The position numbers were made by a program, and so were the translations under genes. Shown piece after piece: positions 12,270-22,851 of a stretch of 64,000 nucleotides of DNA (positions within the stretch are counted from its first letter, which is position 1; each line of letters opens with the position of its first letter). The DNA comes from Mycolicibacter heraklionensis. Lineage in GTDB: Bacteria > Actinomycetota > Actinomycetes > Mycobacteriales > Mycobacteriaceae. The notes under the pieces were generated by a model. The model made no database searches. It was given only the letters and a program-made list of their open reading frames with translations, and had not been told where the DNA came from. Where the stretch lies: NCBI RefSeq assembly GCF_001021505.1, contig NZ_LDPO01000001.1, positions 310,001 to 374,000 of the forward strand. The letters are read 5' to 3'.

Positions 12270-13511
12270 GTGCGGATCGAGCGGCTCGGCGACGTGGGGG
12301 CGGCACCGGAGGTGCTGCGCGCGGTCGGCGATGCCACCGACCGGCGTGGGCTGCCCCCGCCGGCCGCGCTGACCGGCGAGTGGTTCGGGTCACGGGCAGT
12401 GATCGCGCCCAGCGTGGCGGTCGAGCCGGTGGGCCCCGGCGAGGTGTTCGACGTCGCTCCAGGCGCCCAGTCCGACGCGGTGGGTGGCGGCTGGATCGGG
12501 TATCTGTCCTACCCCGATGCCGGAGCCGACGGCCTGGGCCCCCGCATCCCGGAAGCTGCCGGTGGCTGGACCGACTGCGTGCTGCGTCAGGACGACCAGG
12601 GCCAGTGGTGGTTCGAGAGCCTGTCCGGCGCGGCGATGCCGAGCTGGCTGGCCGAGGCACTGACGACGCCCGCCCCTGCCCAGGGATGCCACATCTACTG
12701 GGAGACCCCGGACCGGCAGGCCCACCGCGCCGGGGTGCTGTCCTGCCTGGAGGCCATCCGGGCCGGTGAGGTCTATCAGGCCTGCGTGTGCACCCGATTC
12801 ACCGGGACCGTCACCGGCGCACCGCTGGACTTCTTCGCCGACGCCGTGGCGCGCACCGGGCCGGCGCGTGCCGCCTATGTCGCGGGCGACTGGGGCGCGG
12901 TGGCCTCGCTGTCACCGGAGCTGTTCCTGCGCCGCCGCGGTCAGGTCGTGGACTCCAGCCCGATCAAGGGCACCCTGCCGCTGTACGCCCGCCCGTCGGC
13001 GCTGCGCGCTTCGACCAAGGACGTGGCGGAGAACATCATGATTGTGGACCTGGTCCGCAACGACCTGGGCCGGGTGGCGACCACCGGCACGGTCACCGTG
13101 CCCGAACTGTTGGCGGTGCGCCCCGCCCCGGGGGTCTGGCATCTGGTGTCCACGGTCTCGGCCAGCGTGCCGGATCAGCTGCCCATGGCGGCGTTGCTGG
13201 ACGCCACGTTCCCGCCCGCATCGGTGACCGGAACCCCCAAACACCGTGCCCGCCAGCTGCTTTCGGAGTGGGAGTTGTCGCGCCGCGGCGCCTACTGCGG
13301 CACCGTCGGGCTGGCGTCACCGGTGGCCGGCTGCGAACTCAACGTCGCGATACGCACCGTGGAATTCGACGCCGACGGTGGCGCCGTGCTGGGGGTCGGC
13401 GGCGGTATCACCGCGGACTCCGACGTCGACGCCGAGTGGCAGGAGTGCCTGCACAAGGCCGCCCCGATCGTCGCCGCCGGTCAGTCCCGGCAACGCAGCA
13501 CCGCGTCGTAA
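12270..13511 (+). CDS. pabB: Aminodeoxychorismate synthase component I
   Basis: This chorismate-binding enzyme converts chorismate and ammonia to 4-amino-4-deoxychorismate on the way to p-aminobenzoate and folate. Motifs are in the C-terminal half: PIKGTLP, then VRNDLGRV (about 265-272), and the conserved SVTGTPK near residue 320. At 413 residues from GTG 12270 it carries only the component I domain, with no PabA glutaminase or PabC lyase fusion. It starts 12 bp after the sigma-factor gene and may share its transcript. Its place beside metS, Pmt and RsmI matches Rv1005c. Confidence 0.92.
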   Translation: MRIERLGDVGAAPEVLRAVGDATDRRGLPPPAALTGEWFGSRAVIAPSVAVEPVGPGEVFDVAPGAQSDAVGGGWIGYLSYPDAGADGLGPRIPEAAGGWTDCVLRQDDQGQWWFESLSGAAMPSWLAEALTTPAPAQGCHIYWETPDRQAHRAGVLSCLEAIRAGEVYQACVCTRFTGTVTGAPLDFFADAVARTGPARAAYVAGDWGAVASLSPELFLRRRGQVVDSSPIKGTLPLYARPSALRASTKDVAENIMIVDLVRNDLGRVATTGTVTVPELLAVRPAPGVWHLVSTVSASVPDQLPMAALLDATFPPASVTGTPKHRARQLLSEWELSRRGAYCGTVGLASPVAGCELNVAIRTVEFDADGGAVLGVGGGITADSDVDAEWQECLHKAAPIVAAGQSRQRSTAS

Positions 13512-13515
13512 ACCC

Positions 13516-13914
13516 TCAAACCGTTGCGCCGCGGCGCGGCATCAGCAATGCCAGCACCAGCGCCACGATCAACAGCGCCGGCACGTCGCCGAGCAGATGA
13601 CCGCGTTCGGCAGCGTCGCCAATCGCCTGCGCCGTCATGATCGCGGCGTGCACAACACTGGAGGCCACCGTGAACCAGATGAGGCTGCGGTGGGCCAGCG
13701 GATCACGCGCGGCGAACAACAGGAACACCCCGAGCGTGGCGTACATGCCGAGGATCATCACCAGGTAGTGCGAGGAGTCCGCGCCGGCGTGACCCCAGGC
13801 CCAGCCCGCCGGCCAGATCACGGTCAGCGGATAGATCCCGACGATGAAGATCAGGCCGACGACGGTCAGCGCAACCTTCAGCGGTGTCGATTCGGTCGTG
13901 TCATTCGACGTCAT
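13516..13914 (-). CDS. Four-helix integral membrane protein (DUF6632-like)
   Basis: The protein has 132 residues with four hydrophobic segments at about 12-40, 48-68, 78-98 and 108-126, linked by short loops. Conserved-looking features are YPLTVIWPAGW in the first loop and HRSLIWFTVASSVVHA in helix 3. I associate this pattern with an uncharacterised actinobacterial membrane family. It converges with pabB, with 4 bp between the stop codons. Function unknown. Confidence 0.75.
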   Translation of the reverse strand: MTSNDTTESTPLKVALTVVGLIFIVGIYPLTVIWPAGWAWGHAGADSSHYLVMILGMYATLGVFLLFAARDPLAHRSLIWFTVASSVVHAAIMTAQAIGDAAERGHLLGDVPALLIVALVLALLMPRRGATV

Positions 13915-13984
13915 ACGCGCCCTCCCGAGGCCAGGAAGCTACTGCAGCAAAGCTTAACGACGCCGGGACGAATCCGATATCCCC

Positions 13985-14821
13985 TCACTCCCGGGAGCGC
14001 AGCACCGCGTCGTACAGCTCGCGTCGCGATACCGCGGCCGGCACGTCGGCGATCACCCGCGCGCAGGCGTCCTTGACGCGCATGCCCTCGCCCGCCAGCC
14101 GGATCACCTCGCCCACCAGGGTTGCCAGGTCGGCGCGCGGGGTGGCCCCGGCCAACACCACGGTGATCTCCCCCAGCACGCCGTCGACCGCCCAGTCGGC
14201 CAGCTCGGCCAGGGTCCCGCGCCGCACCTCTTCGTGGGTCTTGGTCAGCTCCCGGCACACCACCGCGCGGCGCTGGCCGCCGAGCTCGTCGACCGCGTCG
14301 CGCAGGCAGTCGGCCAGCCGCCGCGGCGACTCGAAGAACACACACGTGCGTCGTTCGTCGGCCAGTGACCCCAGCCAGGCCCGTCGCGCCGCCTTCTTGC
14401 GGGGCGCGAAGCCCTCGAAACAGAACCGCTCCGCGGCCAGTCCGGACACCGCCAGAGCGGTCGTCACCGCCGACGGGCCGGGCAGGCAGGTCACCGGCAA
14501 CCCGGCGTCGGCGCACGCGGCCACCAGCCGGTAGCCCGGGTCGCTGATCAACGGCATCCCGGCGTCGCTGACCACCAGCACGGTGGCCCCGGCGTCGATG
14601 TCGGCAAGCAGCGCCGGCACCCGCGCCGCCTCGTTGGCGTCGAACAGACTGACCACCCGCCCGGCGATCTGCACGCCGAGCGCCTTGGCCAGCGTCCGCA
14701 CCCGCCGGGTGTCCTCGGCGGCCACCACGTCGGCGGTGCTCAGTGCTTCGACCAGCCGCGGCGAGGCATCGGAGGGCTGGCCCAGCGGGGTGGCACCCAG
14801 CAGCAATCGACCATCGGGCAT
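13985..14821 (-). CDS. rsmI: 16S rRNA (cytidine1402-2'-O)-methyltransferase
   Basis: This SAM-dependent tetrapyrrole-methylase-fold enzyme adds a 2'-O-methyl group to C1402 in the ribosomal P site. The N-terminal LLLGATPLGQPSDAS, the AAEDTRR motif and the SAM-binding VVSDAGMPLISDPG with LPGPSAVTTAL are all visible. The product has 278 residues from ATG 14821, normal for the family. It is divergent from pmt with 24 bp between starts, as with Rv1003/Rv1002c, so the two promoters overlap. Confidence 0.95.
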   Translation of the reverse strand: MPDGRLLLGATPLGQPSDASPRLVEALSTADVVAAEDTRRVRTLAKALGVQIAGRVVSLFDANEAARVPALLADIDAGATVLVVSDAGMPLISDPGYRLVAACADAGLPVTCLPGPSAVTTALAVSGLAAERFCFEGFAPRKKAARRAWLGSLADERRTCVFFESPRRLADCLRDAVDELGGQRRAVVCRELTKTHEEVRRGTLAELADWAVDGVLGEITVVLAGATPRADLATLVGEVIRLAGEGMRVKDACARVIADVPAAVSRRELYDAVLRSRE

Positions 14822-14845
14822 GGCGCACAGCCTACGATCGTCGGA

Positions 14846-16405
14846 ATGAGTGCTCCGACCGCTACCAGGCCCGCGGCCGTGCCGGAGCGCAGTGCTCCGG
14901 TGATCAGCCCTGGGCTGTTGGTGCCGGTCGCCGATTTCGGGCCGACCGACCGGGCCCGGGGCTGGGCCGTGACCGCGGCGGTGACGCTGCTGGCCGCGGT
15001 GACCCGCTTTTCGAGCCTGTACACGCCGACCGACGCCGGCACCCCGATCTTCGACGAGAAGCACTACGCGCCGCAGGCCTGGCAGATGCTGCACAACCAC
15101 GGTGTCGAGGACAATCCGGGCTACGGCCTGGTGGTGCACCCGCCGGTGGGCAAGCAGCTGATCGCGATCGGTGAGGCACTGTTCGGCTACAACGGGCTGG
15201 GCTGGCGGTTCACCAGTGCGCTGCTCGGGGTGCTCGCGATAGTGCTGCTGGTGCGGATCGTGCGGCGGATGACCCGCTCGACGCTGGCCGGCGGGATCGC
15301 CGGACTGCTGCTGGTGGGCGACGGCGTCAGCTTCGTCGCGGCGCGCACCGCGCTGCTGGACGGCTTCCTGACGTTCTTCGTGGTGGCCGCGTTCGGGGCG
15401 CTGATCGTCGACCGCGACCAGGTGCGCATGCGCATGCACACCGTGCTGACCGACGGTCGCTGCGGCGCGACGCCCTGGGGCCCTCGGCTCGGGGTGCGCT
15501 GGTGGCGGTTCGGCGCCGGGGTGTTGCTCGGATTGGCCTGCGCCACCAAATGGTCCGGCCTGTACTTCGTGGTGTTCTTCGGCGCGATGTCGCTGGCGTT
15601 CGACGTGGCCGCCCGCCGGCAGTACCGCGTGCGGCGGCCCTGGCTGGGGACGCTGCGCCGCGACCTCGGCCCCACCGCCTACGCGATGGTGCTCATCCCG
15701 TTCGGGGTGTATCTGGCGTCGTATGCGCCGTGGTTCGCCTCCGAGACCGGCGTGGACCGGCACGAGGTCGGCCAGTCGATCGGGCTTCAGAGCCGGTTCC
15801 CGGTGCCCGACGCGCTGCGCTCGCTGTGGCACTACACCTACCAGGCGTATCACTTCCATGCCGGGCTGACGAACGCCGCCGGCAACCACCACCCGTGGGA
15901 GTCCAAGCCGTGGACGTGGCCGATGTCGCTGCGCCCGGTGCTCTATGCGATCGACCAGCATGACGTCCCCGGCTGCGGCGCGCAGTCCTGCGTCAAAGCC
16001 GTGATGATGGTGGGCACGCCGGCGATGTGGTGGCTGGCCGTGCCGGTGCTGGGCTATGCGTTGTGGCGCAGCCTGGTGCACCACGACTGGCGCTACGCCG
16101 CGGCGTTGGTGGGCTACTGCGCGGGCTGGCTGCCGTGGTTCGCCGATATCGGTCGGCAGATGTACTTCTTCTACGCGGTGCCGATGGCGCCTTTCCTGGC
16201 GATGCTGCTAGCCCTGATCTGCGTCGACATCGTGAACGACGGCAGAACCGGCACCGAGGAGCGCTGGGCGCTCGGGTTGCTCGCGGTCTCCGGTTACGTG
16301 GCACTGGTGCTGACCAACTTCGCCTGGCTGTATCCGATTCTGACCGGCGTGCCGATCTCGCCGGCCACCTGGAATATGGAGATCTGGCTGCCCAGTTGGT
16401 CGTAG
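14846..16405 (+). CDS. pmt: Polyprenyl-phosphate-mannose:protein mannosyltransferase
   Basis: This GT-C transferase O-mannosylates Sec-exported proteins such as lipoproteins, using polyprenyl-monophosphomannose at the outer face of the membrane. The first periplasmic loop holds the catalytic Asp70-Glu71 pair in IFDEKHYAPQ. About eleven transmembrane helices follow, and WESKPWTWP is typical of the family. Its 519 residues match Rv1002c. An inverted repeat 26-80 bp behind the stop may terminate the transcript. Confidence 0.94.
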   Translation: MSAPTATRPAAVPERSAPVISPGLLVPVADFGPTDRARGWAVTAAVTLLAAVTRFSSLYTPTDAGTPIFDEKHYAPQAWQMLHNHGVEDNPGYGLVVHPPVGKQLIAIGEALFGYNGLGWRFTSALLGVLAIVLLVRIVRRMTRSTLAGGIAGLLLVGDGVSFVAARTALLDGFLTFFVVAAFGALIVDRDQVRMRMHTVLTDGRCGATPWGPRLGVRWWRFGAGVLLGLACATKWSGLYFVVFFGAMSLAFDVAARRQYRVRRPWLGTLRRDLGPTAYAMVLIPFGVYLASYAPWFASETGVDRHEVGQSIGLQSRFPVPDALRSLWHYTYQAYHFHAGLTNAAGNHHPWESKPWTWPMSLRPVLYAIDQHDVPGCGAQSCVKAVMMVGTPAMWWLAVPVLGYALWRSLVHHDWRYAAALVGYCAGWLPWFADIGRQMYFFYAVPMAPFLAMLLALICVDIVNDGRTGTEERWALGLLAVSGYVALVLTNFAWLYPILTGVPISPATWNMEIWLPSWS

Positions 16406-16430
16406 CCCGGCCTCGCAGCGCCCTGCCCCC

Positions 16431-16485
16431 GAGATTGCGCCCAGGGCTGTTGGCGGAGCCTATCCACAGCCGTGGGCGCAATCTC
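16431..16485. repeat. Inverted repeat upstream of the AbiEi/DUF559 gene
   Basis: Perfect 13-bp arms (GAGATTGCGCCCA at 16431-16443 and its complement at 16473-16485) enclose a second short stem (GGCTGT/ACAGCC). The hairpin could terminate pmt. The left 20 bases recur almost unchanged at 17365-17384, in the last codons of the following gene, so the gene is bracketed by related sequences. Confidence 0.6.
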
Positions 16486-16531
16486 AACGCGCGGACCGCT
16501 GGATGTCGGTGCCGCTCATCACCATCGACCC

Positions 16532-17386
16532 ATGTTCGAGGTGTTCAAAGGAACCGAGGCGCTCGCCGGCGGCCTCACTCGCGGCAACTTGCGGTGGAAC
16601 TACTCCGCACTCTTTCCCGACGTCTACCTGTCAAAGGAAGCGCCACCGACATTGCGCGCCAATACCGTTGGCGCCTGGCTCTGGTCGGGGCGCAAGGGCG
16701 TGATCGCGGGCCGTGCCGCGGCGGCACTGCACGGCGCCCGGTGGATCGACGCGACTACGCCGATCGAGATGATCTGGCGCAACGGACGGCCACCGACGGG
16801 AATCATCGTGCGCAATGAACGCATCGACGCCGACGAGCTGGTCGACATCGACGGGATGTTGGTGACCGGACCGGCACGTACGGCTCTAGACCTCGGCCGG
16901 CATCTACCCCGTGACCTGGCCGTGCGGCACCTCGATTCGTTGAGCCGTGCCACCGGCGTGAGTGCCGGCGAAGCCCTGCTGTTGGCCAAACGTCACCCTG
17001 GGGCCCGAGGACTGCGCCGATCGAAAGTCGCACTCGATCTGATGGACAGGGGTGCCGAGTCACCAAAGGAGAGCTGGTTGCGGATGGTGCTGATCGACGG
17101 TGGGCTCACCCCGCCGGTTACGCAGATACGTGTCGGCGACGGCGCCTGTGTGGCTTATCTGGACATGGGGTGGCGGGACGCGATGGTTGCCGTCGAATAC
17201 GACGGAGAGCACCATCGGACCGACCGGCGGCAGTATGCGAAGGACGTCCGCCGTGGCGAGATGATTCGAGACCTCGGATGGTGGGTGATCAGGGTGATCA
17301 AGGAGGATCACCCTGCCGTCATCGTCGCGCGCGCTCGTGAGGCCCTTGCGCGACGATCGGACTTGAGATTGCCGCCAGGGCTGTGA
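16532..17386 (+). CDS. AbiEi-like / DUF559 endonuclease-fold protein
   Basis: The protein has 284 residues. The first 150 look like the AbiEi/type IV toxin-antitoxin N-terminal region (LTRGNLRWNYSALFPDVYL, then an ITG/TGPARTALDL block). The C-terminal half matches the Vsr-like DUF559 nuclease fold: an Asp in YLDMGWRD, Glu-Tyr-Asp in AVEYDGEHH, and QYAKDVRRGEMI with a closing WWVIRV strand. ATG 16532 is used; it follows 46 bp after the inverted repeat. The usual neighbour at this place, arcA, is missing. Many mycobacteria carry stand-alone genes of this type with unproven roles, possibly defence or DNA turnover. No partner toxin gene is adjacent. Confidence 0.65.
   Translation: MFEVFKGTEALAGGLTRGNLRWNYSALFPDVYLSKEAPPTLRANTVGAWLWSGRKGVIAGRAAAALHGARWIDATTPIEMIWRNGRPPTGIIVRNERIDADELVDIDGMLVTGPARTALDLGRHLPRDLAVRHLDSLSRATGVSAGEALLLAKRHPGARGLRRSKVALDLMDRGAESPKESWLRMVLIDGGLTPPVTQIRVGDGACVAYLDMGWRDAMVAVEYDGEHHRTDRRQYAKDVRRGEMIRDLGWWVIRVIKEDHPAVIVARAREALARRSDLRLPPGL
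17365..17385 (+). repeat. Second copy of the 20-bp repeat, inside the gene's last codons
   Basis: GAGATTGCCGCCAGGGCTGT matches the left arm region at 16431-16450 with two differences (GCC/CGC order). It encodes the terminal RLPPGL and runs into the stop codon. The two copies are in direct orientation, 934 bp apart. Confidence 0.5.
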
Positions 17387-17442
17387 TCGCCGGACTGGTC
17401 ACAACCCTCACGGCAACCTCGACGAATCGAACGGATGTGCGA

Positions 17443-17448
17443 TAGTCT
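17443..17448 (+). promoter_or_regulatory. Probable -10 element for a leaderless alkB transcript
   Basis: TAGTCT fits the mycobacterial TANNNT -10 pattern and lies 7 nt before the GTG start at 17456, so the mRNA would begin at or next to the start codon. No ribosome site is visible ahead of the GTG. Confidence 0.4.
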
Positions 17449-17455
17449 GCGTATC

Positions 17456-18055
17456 GTGGCGATACCGGTTCAGGAGTCGCTGTTCGACCTCAGCGAACGC
17501 CGACAGCTCCGCGACGGCGCCTGGCTCGACGTACGTCCGGGCTGGCTGTCCGACGCCAGCAGCGAACTGGTGGGCGAGCTGCAGACGGTCATTCCCTGGC
17601 GAGCCGAACGCCGCCGGATGTATGACCGGGTGCTCGACGTCCCGCGGCTGGTCAGCTTTCACGACCTGACGACCGGGGAAGCACCGCACCCGGCGATCGC
17701 GAAACTGCGCCGCCGGCTCAATGACATCTACGCCGGGGAACTCGGCGAGCCCTTCACCACGGTGGGGCTCTGTCTCTACCGTCACGGGGGCGACAGCGTG
17801 GCCTGGCACGGGGACACCATCGGCCGCGGCGCCACCCAGGACACCATGGTCGCAATCGTCAGCGTCGGCGCCACCCGCACGCTGGCCCTGCGGCCACGCG
17901 GGGGCGGTCCCGCCCTGCGGTTGGCTCAACACCACGGCGACCTGGTGGTGATGGGTGGCTCATGCCAGCGGACGTGGGAGCACTCGATCCCCAAGACGGC
18001 CACGCCCACCGGCCCGCGGATCAGCATTCAGTTCCGCCCGCGTGGCGTGCGGTAG
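17456..18055 (+). CDS. AlkB-family 2-oxoglutarate/Fe(II) dioxygenase
   Basis: This is a nucleic-acid demethylase of the AlkB superfamily, which oxidatively removes alkyl groups from damaged bases. The iron ligands are His and Asp in WHGDT and a second His in WEHSIPK. The 2-oxoglutarate-binding arginines are in PRISIQFRPR at the C-terminus. The product has 199 residues from GTG 17456, the size of a minimal catalytic domain. It corresponds to Rv1000c by position. Exact substrate (DNA or RNA) is not evident. Confidence 0.85.
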   Translation: MAIPVQESLFDLSERRQLRDGAWLDVRPGWLSDASSELVGELQTVIPWRAERRRMYDRVLDVPRLVSFHDLTTGEAPHPAIAKLRRRLNDIYAGELGEPFTTVGLCLYRHGGDSVAWHGDTIGRGATQDTMVAIVSVGATRTLALRPRGGGPALRLAQHHGDLVVMGGSCQRTWEHSIPKTATPTGPRISIQFRPRGVR

Positions 18056-18072
18056 CCGAACCGGCGGCTCCG

Positions 18073-18729
18073 CTAGTTCCGGATCGCTTCCACCGCGGCC
18101 ACCAACAGCTCGCGGGCCCGGGCGGTGTCGACCGGGGTGACGGGCTGGCCCGGCCGCACCAGCGGGTTGGCGGTGACCAGCACCTGGTAGGGGCCGAAGT
18201 AGGCCGAGTAGTTGTAGAGCTCGCCGACGCGGGACTTGCCGGCCGCGACGGCCTCGATCACCCGGTGCACGCCCAGGGTCTTCACCCCGTCGATATGCGG
18301 CACGTCGACGGTTTCGATCAAGCCGCGCATCTGGCCTCCGGAGAAGCCGATTCGCCGGCAGGTGCGGCCCGGCTCATTGACCGGAACCGGCTCTGAGGTC
18401 TCCAGGGCGATGGTGATGAAGCGGTTGCCTTTCCCTTCGGCGGCGACGGCGGCCATGTTGCCCTGCACACCCTGCGGCAGCTGCTGACTGATGGCGAACT
18501 TCGAGCAGTCGGCCGGGTCGAAGGTCAGGCCCGGGGGCAGCGCGGTGCCCGCCAGCAGCTTGGGGTCGATCCCGGTGCGCGAGATCGCCTTGGCCTCGAA
18601 TTCCGGGCCGAAGGACGACTTGAGGTCGACCACCTTGTCGATGTCGGCGGACACCTCGGCGGGGCGGGAGCTGCAAGCGGCGAGCAGGCAGACACAGCCG
18701 ATGGCCAGCACCGCGCGAAGGGTCAACAT
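18073..18729 (-). CDS. DUF5642-type lipoprotein
   Basis: The protein has 218 residues from ATG 18729. Its signal peptide ends in a lipobox (CLLAACSS), so it should be lipid-anchored on the outer face of the membrane. The mature part has a conserved-looking Cys pair region (FDPADCSKF, GRTCRRIGF) and no catalytic motif that I recognise. It matches the Rv0999 position. It converges with the AlkB gene and lies just downstream of the acetyltransferase gene. A TTG six codons upstream is the other possible start. Confidence 0.75.
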   Translation of the reverse strand: MLTLRAVLAIGCVCLLAACSSRPAEVSADIDKVVDLKSSFGPEFEAKAISRTGIDPKLLAGTALPPGLTFDPADCSKFAISQQLPQGVQGNMAAVAAEGKGNRFITIALETSEPVPVNEPGRTCRRIGFSGGQMRGLIETVDVPHIDGVKTLGVHRVIEAVAAGKSRVGELYNYSAYFGPYQVLVTANPLVRPGQPVTPVDTARARELLVAAVEAIRN

Positions 18730-18771
18730 CGCAGCCAATTTACCCAACGCGACCTGGGCCGCGGCCAGCGG

Positions 18772-21305
<2,534 letters not shown>

Positions 21306-21313
21306 CGCCTGAT

Positions 21314-21368
21314 GACTCTGCGTCCATGGCGGGGTGCACTCGCACTTCTCCGCCATGGACGCAGAGTC
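21314..21368. terminator. 19-bp perfect inverted repeat after gdhA
   Basis: GACTCTGCGTCCATGGCGG at 21314-21332 pairs exactly with 21350-21368 across a 17-nt loop. The stem follows the gdhA stop by 8 bp, fitting a terminator, though no T-run follows. The half-site CGTCCATGGCG is itself nearly palindromic, so it could also be a dispersed intergenic repeat. Confidence 0.55.
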
Positions 21369-21393
21369 GACGTGCTTTCGACCCCTTATCGCC

Positions 21394-21399
21394 TAGCAT
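21394..21399 (+). promoter_or_regulatory. Probable -10 element for the DUF732 gene
   Basis: TAGCAT fits TANNNT and sits exactly 7 nt before the ATG at 21407, which suggests a leaderless mRNA. No Shine-Dalgarno is seen. Confidence 0.4.
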
Positions 21400-21406
21400 C
21401 GCCGGT

Positions 21407-21736
21407 ATGAATCGGATTCTGGGTGTAGCCGTGTTCGTCGGGACCGCCGCCATCGCCCTGCTCGGCAGCGCACCGGCCTACGCCGACGACGCCAGCTATC
21501 TGGCGGCACTCGACGCCAACGGCGTCTTCCGGTCCGGTCCGCCCAACGCACGCCTGTCGGCCGGACACCGGTTCTGCAACCAATTGCGCAGCGGCTCCAC
21601 GGTCGACCAAGTCGTCGACGACTACGTGCGTCGGCCGTCGTTCGGCGGGCCGTCCATGGTCGACGATCTGACGGTCAACCTGCGCCCGGTGATCGACATC
21701 GCGCAGCACGAACTGTGCCCTGACACCCTGCACTGA
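21407..21736 (+). CDS. Small secreted DUF732 protein
   Basis: The protein has 109 residues. A cleavable signal peptide ends in APAYADD. A DUF732 domain follows, with SYLAALDANGVF and the paired cysteines in HRFCNQLRSG and HELCPDT. The family is abundant and specific to mycobacteria and relatives, secreted or envelope-bound, with no known activity. It is transcribed alone between gdhA and the convergent SRPBCC gene. Confidence 0.85.
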   Translation: MNRILGVAVFVGTAAIALLGSAPAYADDASYLAALDANGVFRSGPPNARLSAGHRFCNQLRSGSTVDQVVDDYVRRPSFGGPSMVDDLTVNLRPVIDIAQHELCPDTLH

Positions 21737-21745
21737 TTCTTCGGG

Positions 21746-22195
21746 TTATCCCGCCTTGCGTTCAGCGGCGGCGACGAGCTTGCGCATCAGCGTTCCGAGC
21801 ACCACCCGCAGGACCAGCCAGTAAGCCACACCCACTGCGCGCCAACGTGTCTCGTACCGGCCGCGCCACGTCACCCGGGTGCCGTCGGCGTCCTCGACGA
21901 AGGTCACCCGCGCCTGATAGTCGCGGATCGGGCCATCGGTGAGCATGGTGTAGCCATGTCGGCCGGGGGGTTCGTGGATGGTGATCATCTCGCGGGTCGG
22001 CCGTCTGCGCCGCCCGACGGCCCGGATTGCGCCCACACCGGCGTCGCCGGTCGGGCTCAGGGACTCCCATGTGGAGTACGGGATCAACGGCGCGGCCCAC
22101 TGCGACCACCGGGCGCCGTCGGAGACAAGGGCAAACAGGGTCTGCGGCGATGCCGTGGTGCGACTCCGGACCACACACTCGTAGCGGCGCATCAT
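21746..22195 (-). CDS. SRPBCC-family (polyketide cyclase/START-like) protein
   Basis: The protein has 149 residues. An SRPBCC ligand-binding fold runs through most of it (VVRSRTTASPQTLFALVSD, then alternating strands ending in TRVTWRGRYE), with a hydrophobic C-terminal helix (VAYWLVLRVVLGTL). Such proteins bind small hydrophobic molecules; the ligand is unknown. It is divergent from a TetR regulator, and the palindrome between the starts suggests joint control. Two adjacent ATGs (22195, 22192) are possible starts. Confidence 0.75.
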   Translation of the reverse strand: MMRRYECVVRSRTTASPQTLFALVSDGARWSQWAAPLIPYSTWESLSPTGDAGVGAIRAVGRRRRPTREMITIHEPPGRHGYTMLTDGPIRDYQARVTFVEDADGTRVTWRGRYETRWRAVGVAYWLVLRVVLGTLMRKLVAAAERKAG

Positions 22196-22205
22196 GGCCG
22201 ACACA

Positions 22206-22228
22206 ATAACAGAACGCTGTTCTATTAT
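22206..22228. promoter_or_regulatory. TetR-type operator overlapping divergent promoters
   Basis: ATAACAGAAC-GCT-GTTCTATTAT is a 23-bp inverted repeat with 9 of 10 matching positions per arm. Its right end contains TATTAT, which lies 7 nt before the TetR start at 22236 and fits a -10 element for a leaderless mRNA. A repressor bound here would shut both genes. Confidence 0.55.
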
Positions 22229-22235
22229 AGGGGTC

Positions 22236-22850
22236 ATGTCGATACCCCGTCCCCTGCCGTTCGCGCGCGCCCGCAACGAGGCGCAGCGCCAGGACCGGTT
22301 GACGCGGCTCACCGCCGCCACCCGCGAACTGCTGACCCACACGCGGGCCACCGCACTGACGCTGGGCGACGTGGCGACAGCGGCCGGTCTGGCGAAGTCG
22401 GGCATCCTGCGCTACGCCGGTTCGCGCGAAGCGCTGTTGCTGCGAGTGATGCACGACGAACACCTGGCCTGGATCGACACACTGGCCCGCGAACTGCCGG
22501 GCAGGACGCCGGCGGAAGCCCTGGCCCGCACCCTCGCGGCGCGGCCCGTACTGTGCGAGCTCATCGCGGCTTCGCCAGCGCTGATCGCCAAGCTCAGTCC
22601 CGACGAGATGGGTGTCCTGATGACCCAGGCCCGCGACGCTCAGCAGCGCCTCGGTTCGGCCCTGCGGCTCTCGCTGCCGCTCTCCGACGACCAGCTCAGC
22701 GCCCTGACGGCGGCGGTGCACGCCTTCACCGGCACCGCCTGGGCCTGGACGAATCCGAATTCGATCCGGCCGATCGTCACCGACTTCGAGTCGACCGTCG
22801 GGCGACTGCTGCGAGTCTTCATCGCCGGGCTGGAGTCGGTGGACCGGTGA
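22236..22850 (+). CDS. TetR-family transcriptional regulator
   Basis: The protein has 204 residues. The N-terminal helix-turn-helix (about 38-60: LTLGDVATAAGLAKSGILRY) is followed by an all-helical ligand domain. It contains AGSREALLLRV, the typical end of the DNA-binding domain. It probably represses itself and the divergent SRPBCC gene through the palindrome between them. The inducer is unknown. Confidence 0.88.
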   Translation: MSIPRPLPFARARNEAQRQDRLTRLTAATRELLTHTRATALTLGDVATAAGLAKSGILRYAGSREALLLRVMHDEHLAWIDTLARELPGRTPAEALARTLAARPVLCELIAASPALIAKLSPDEMGVLMTQARDAQQRLGSALRLSLPLSDDQLSALTAAVHAFTGTAWAWTNPNSIRPIVTDFESTVGRLLRVFIAGLESVDR

Positions 22851-22851
22851 A

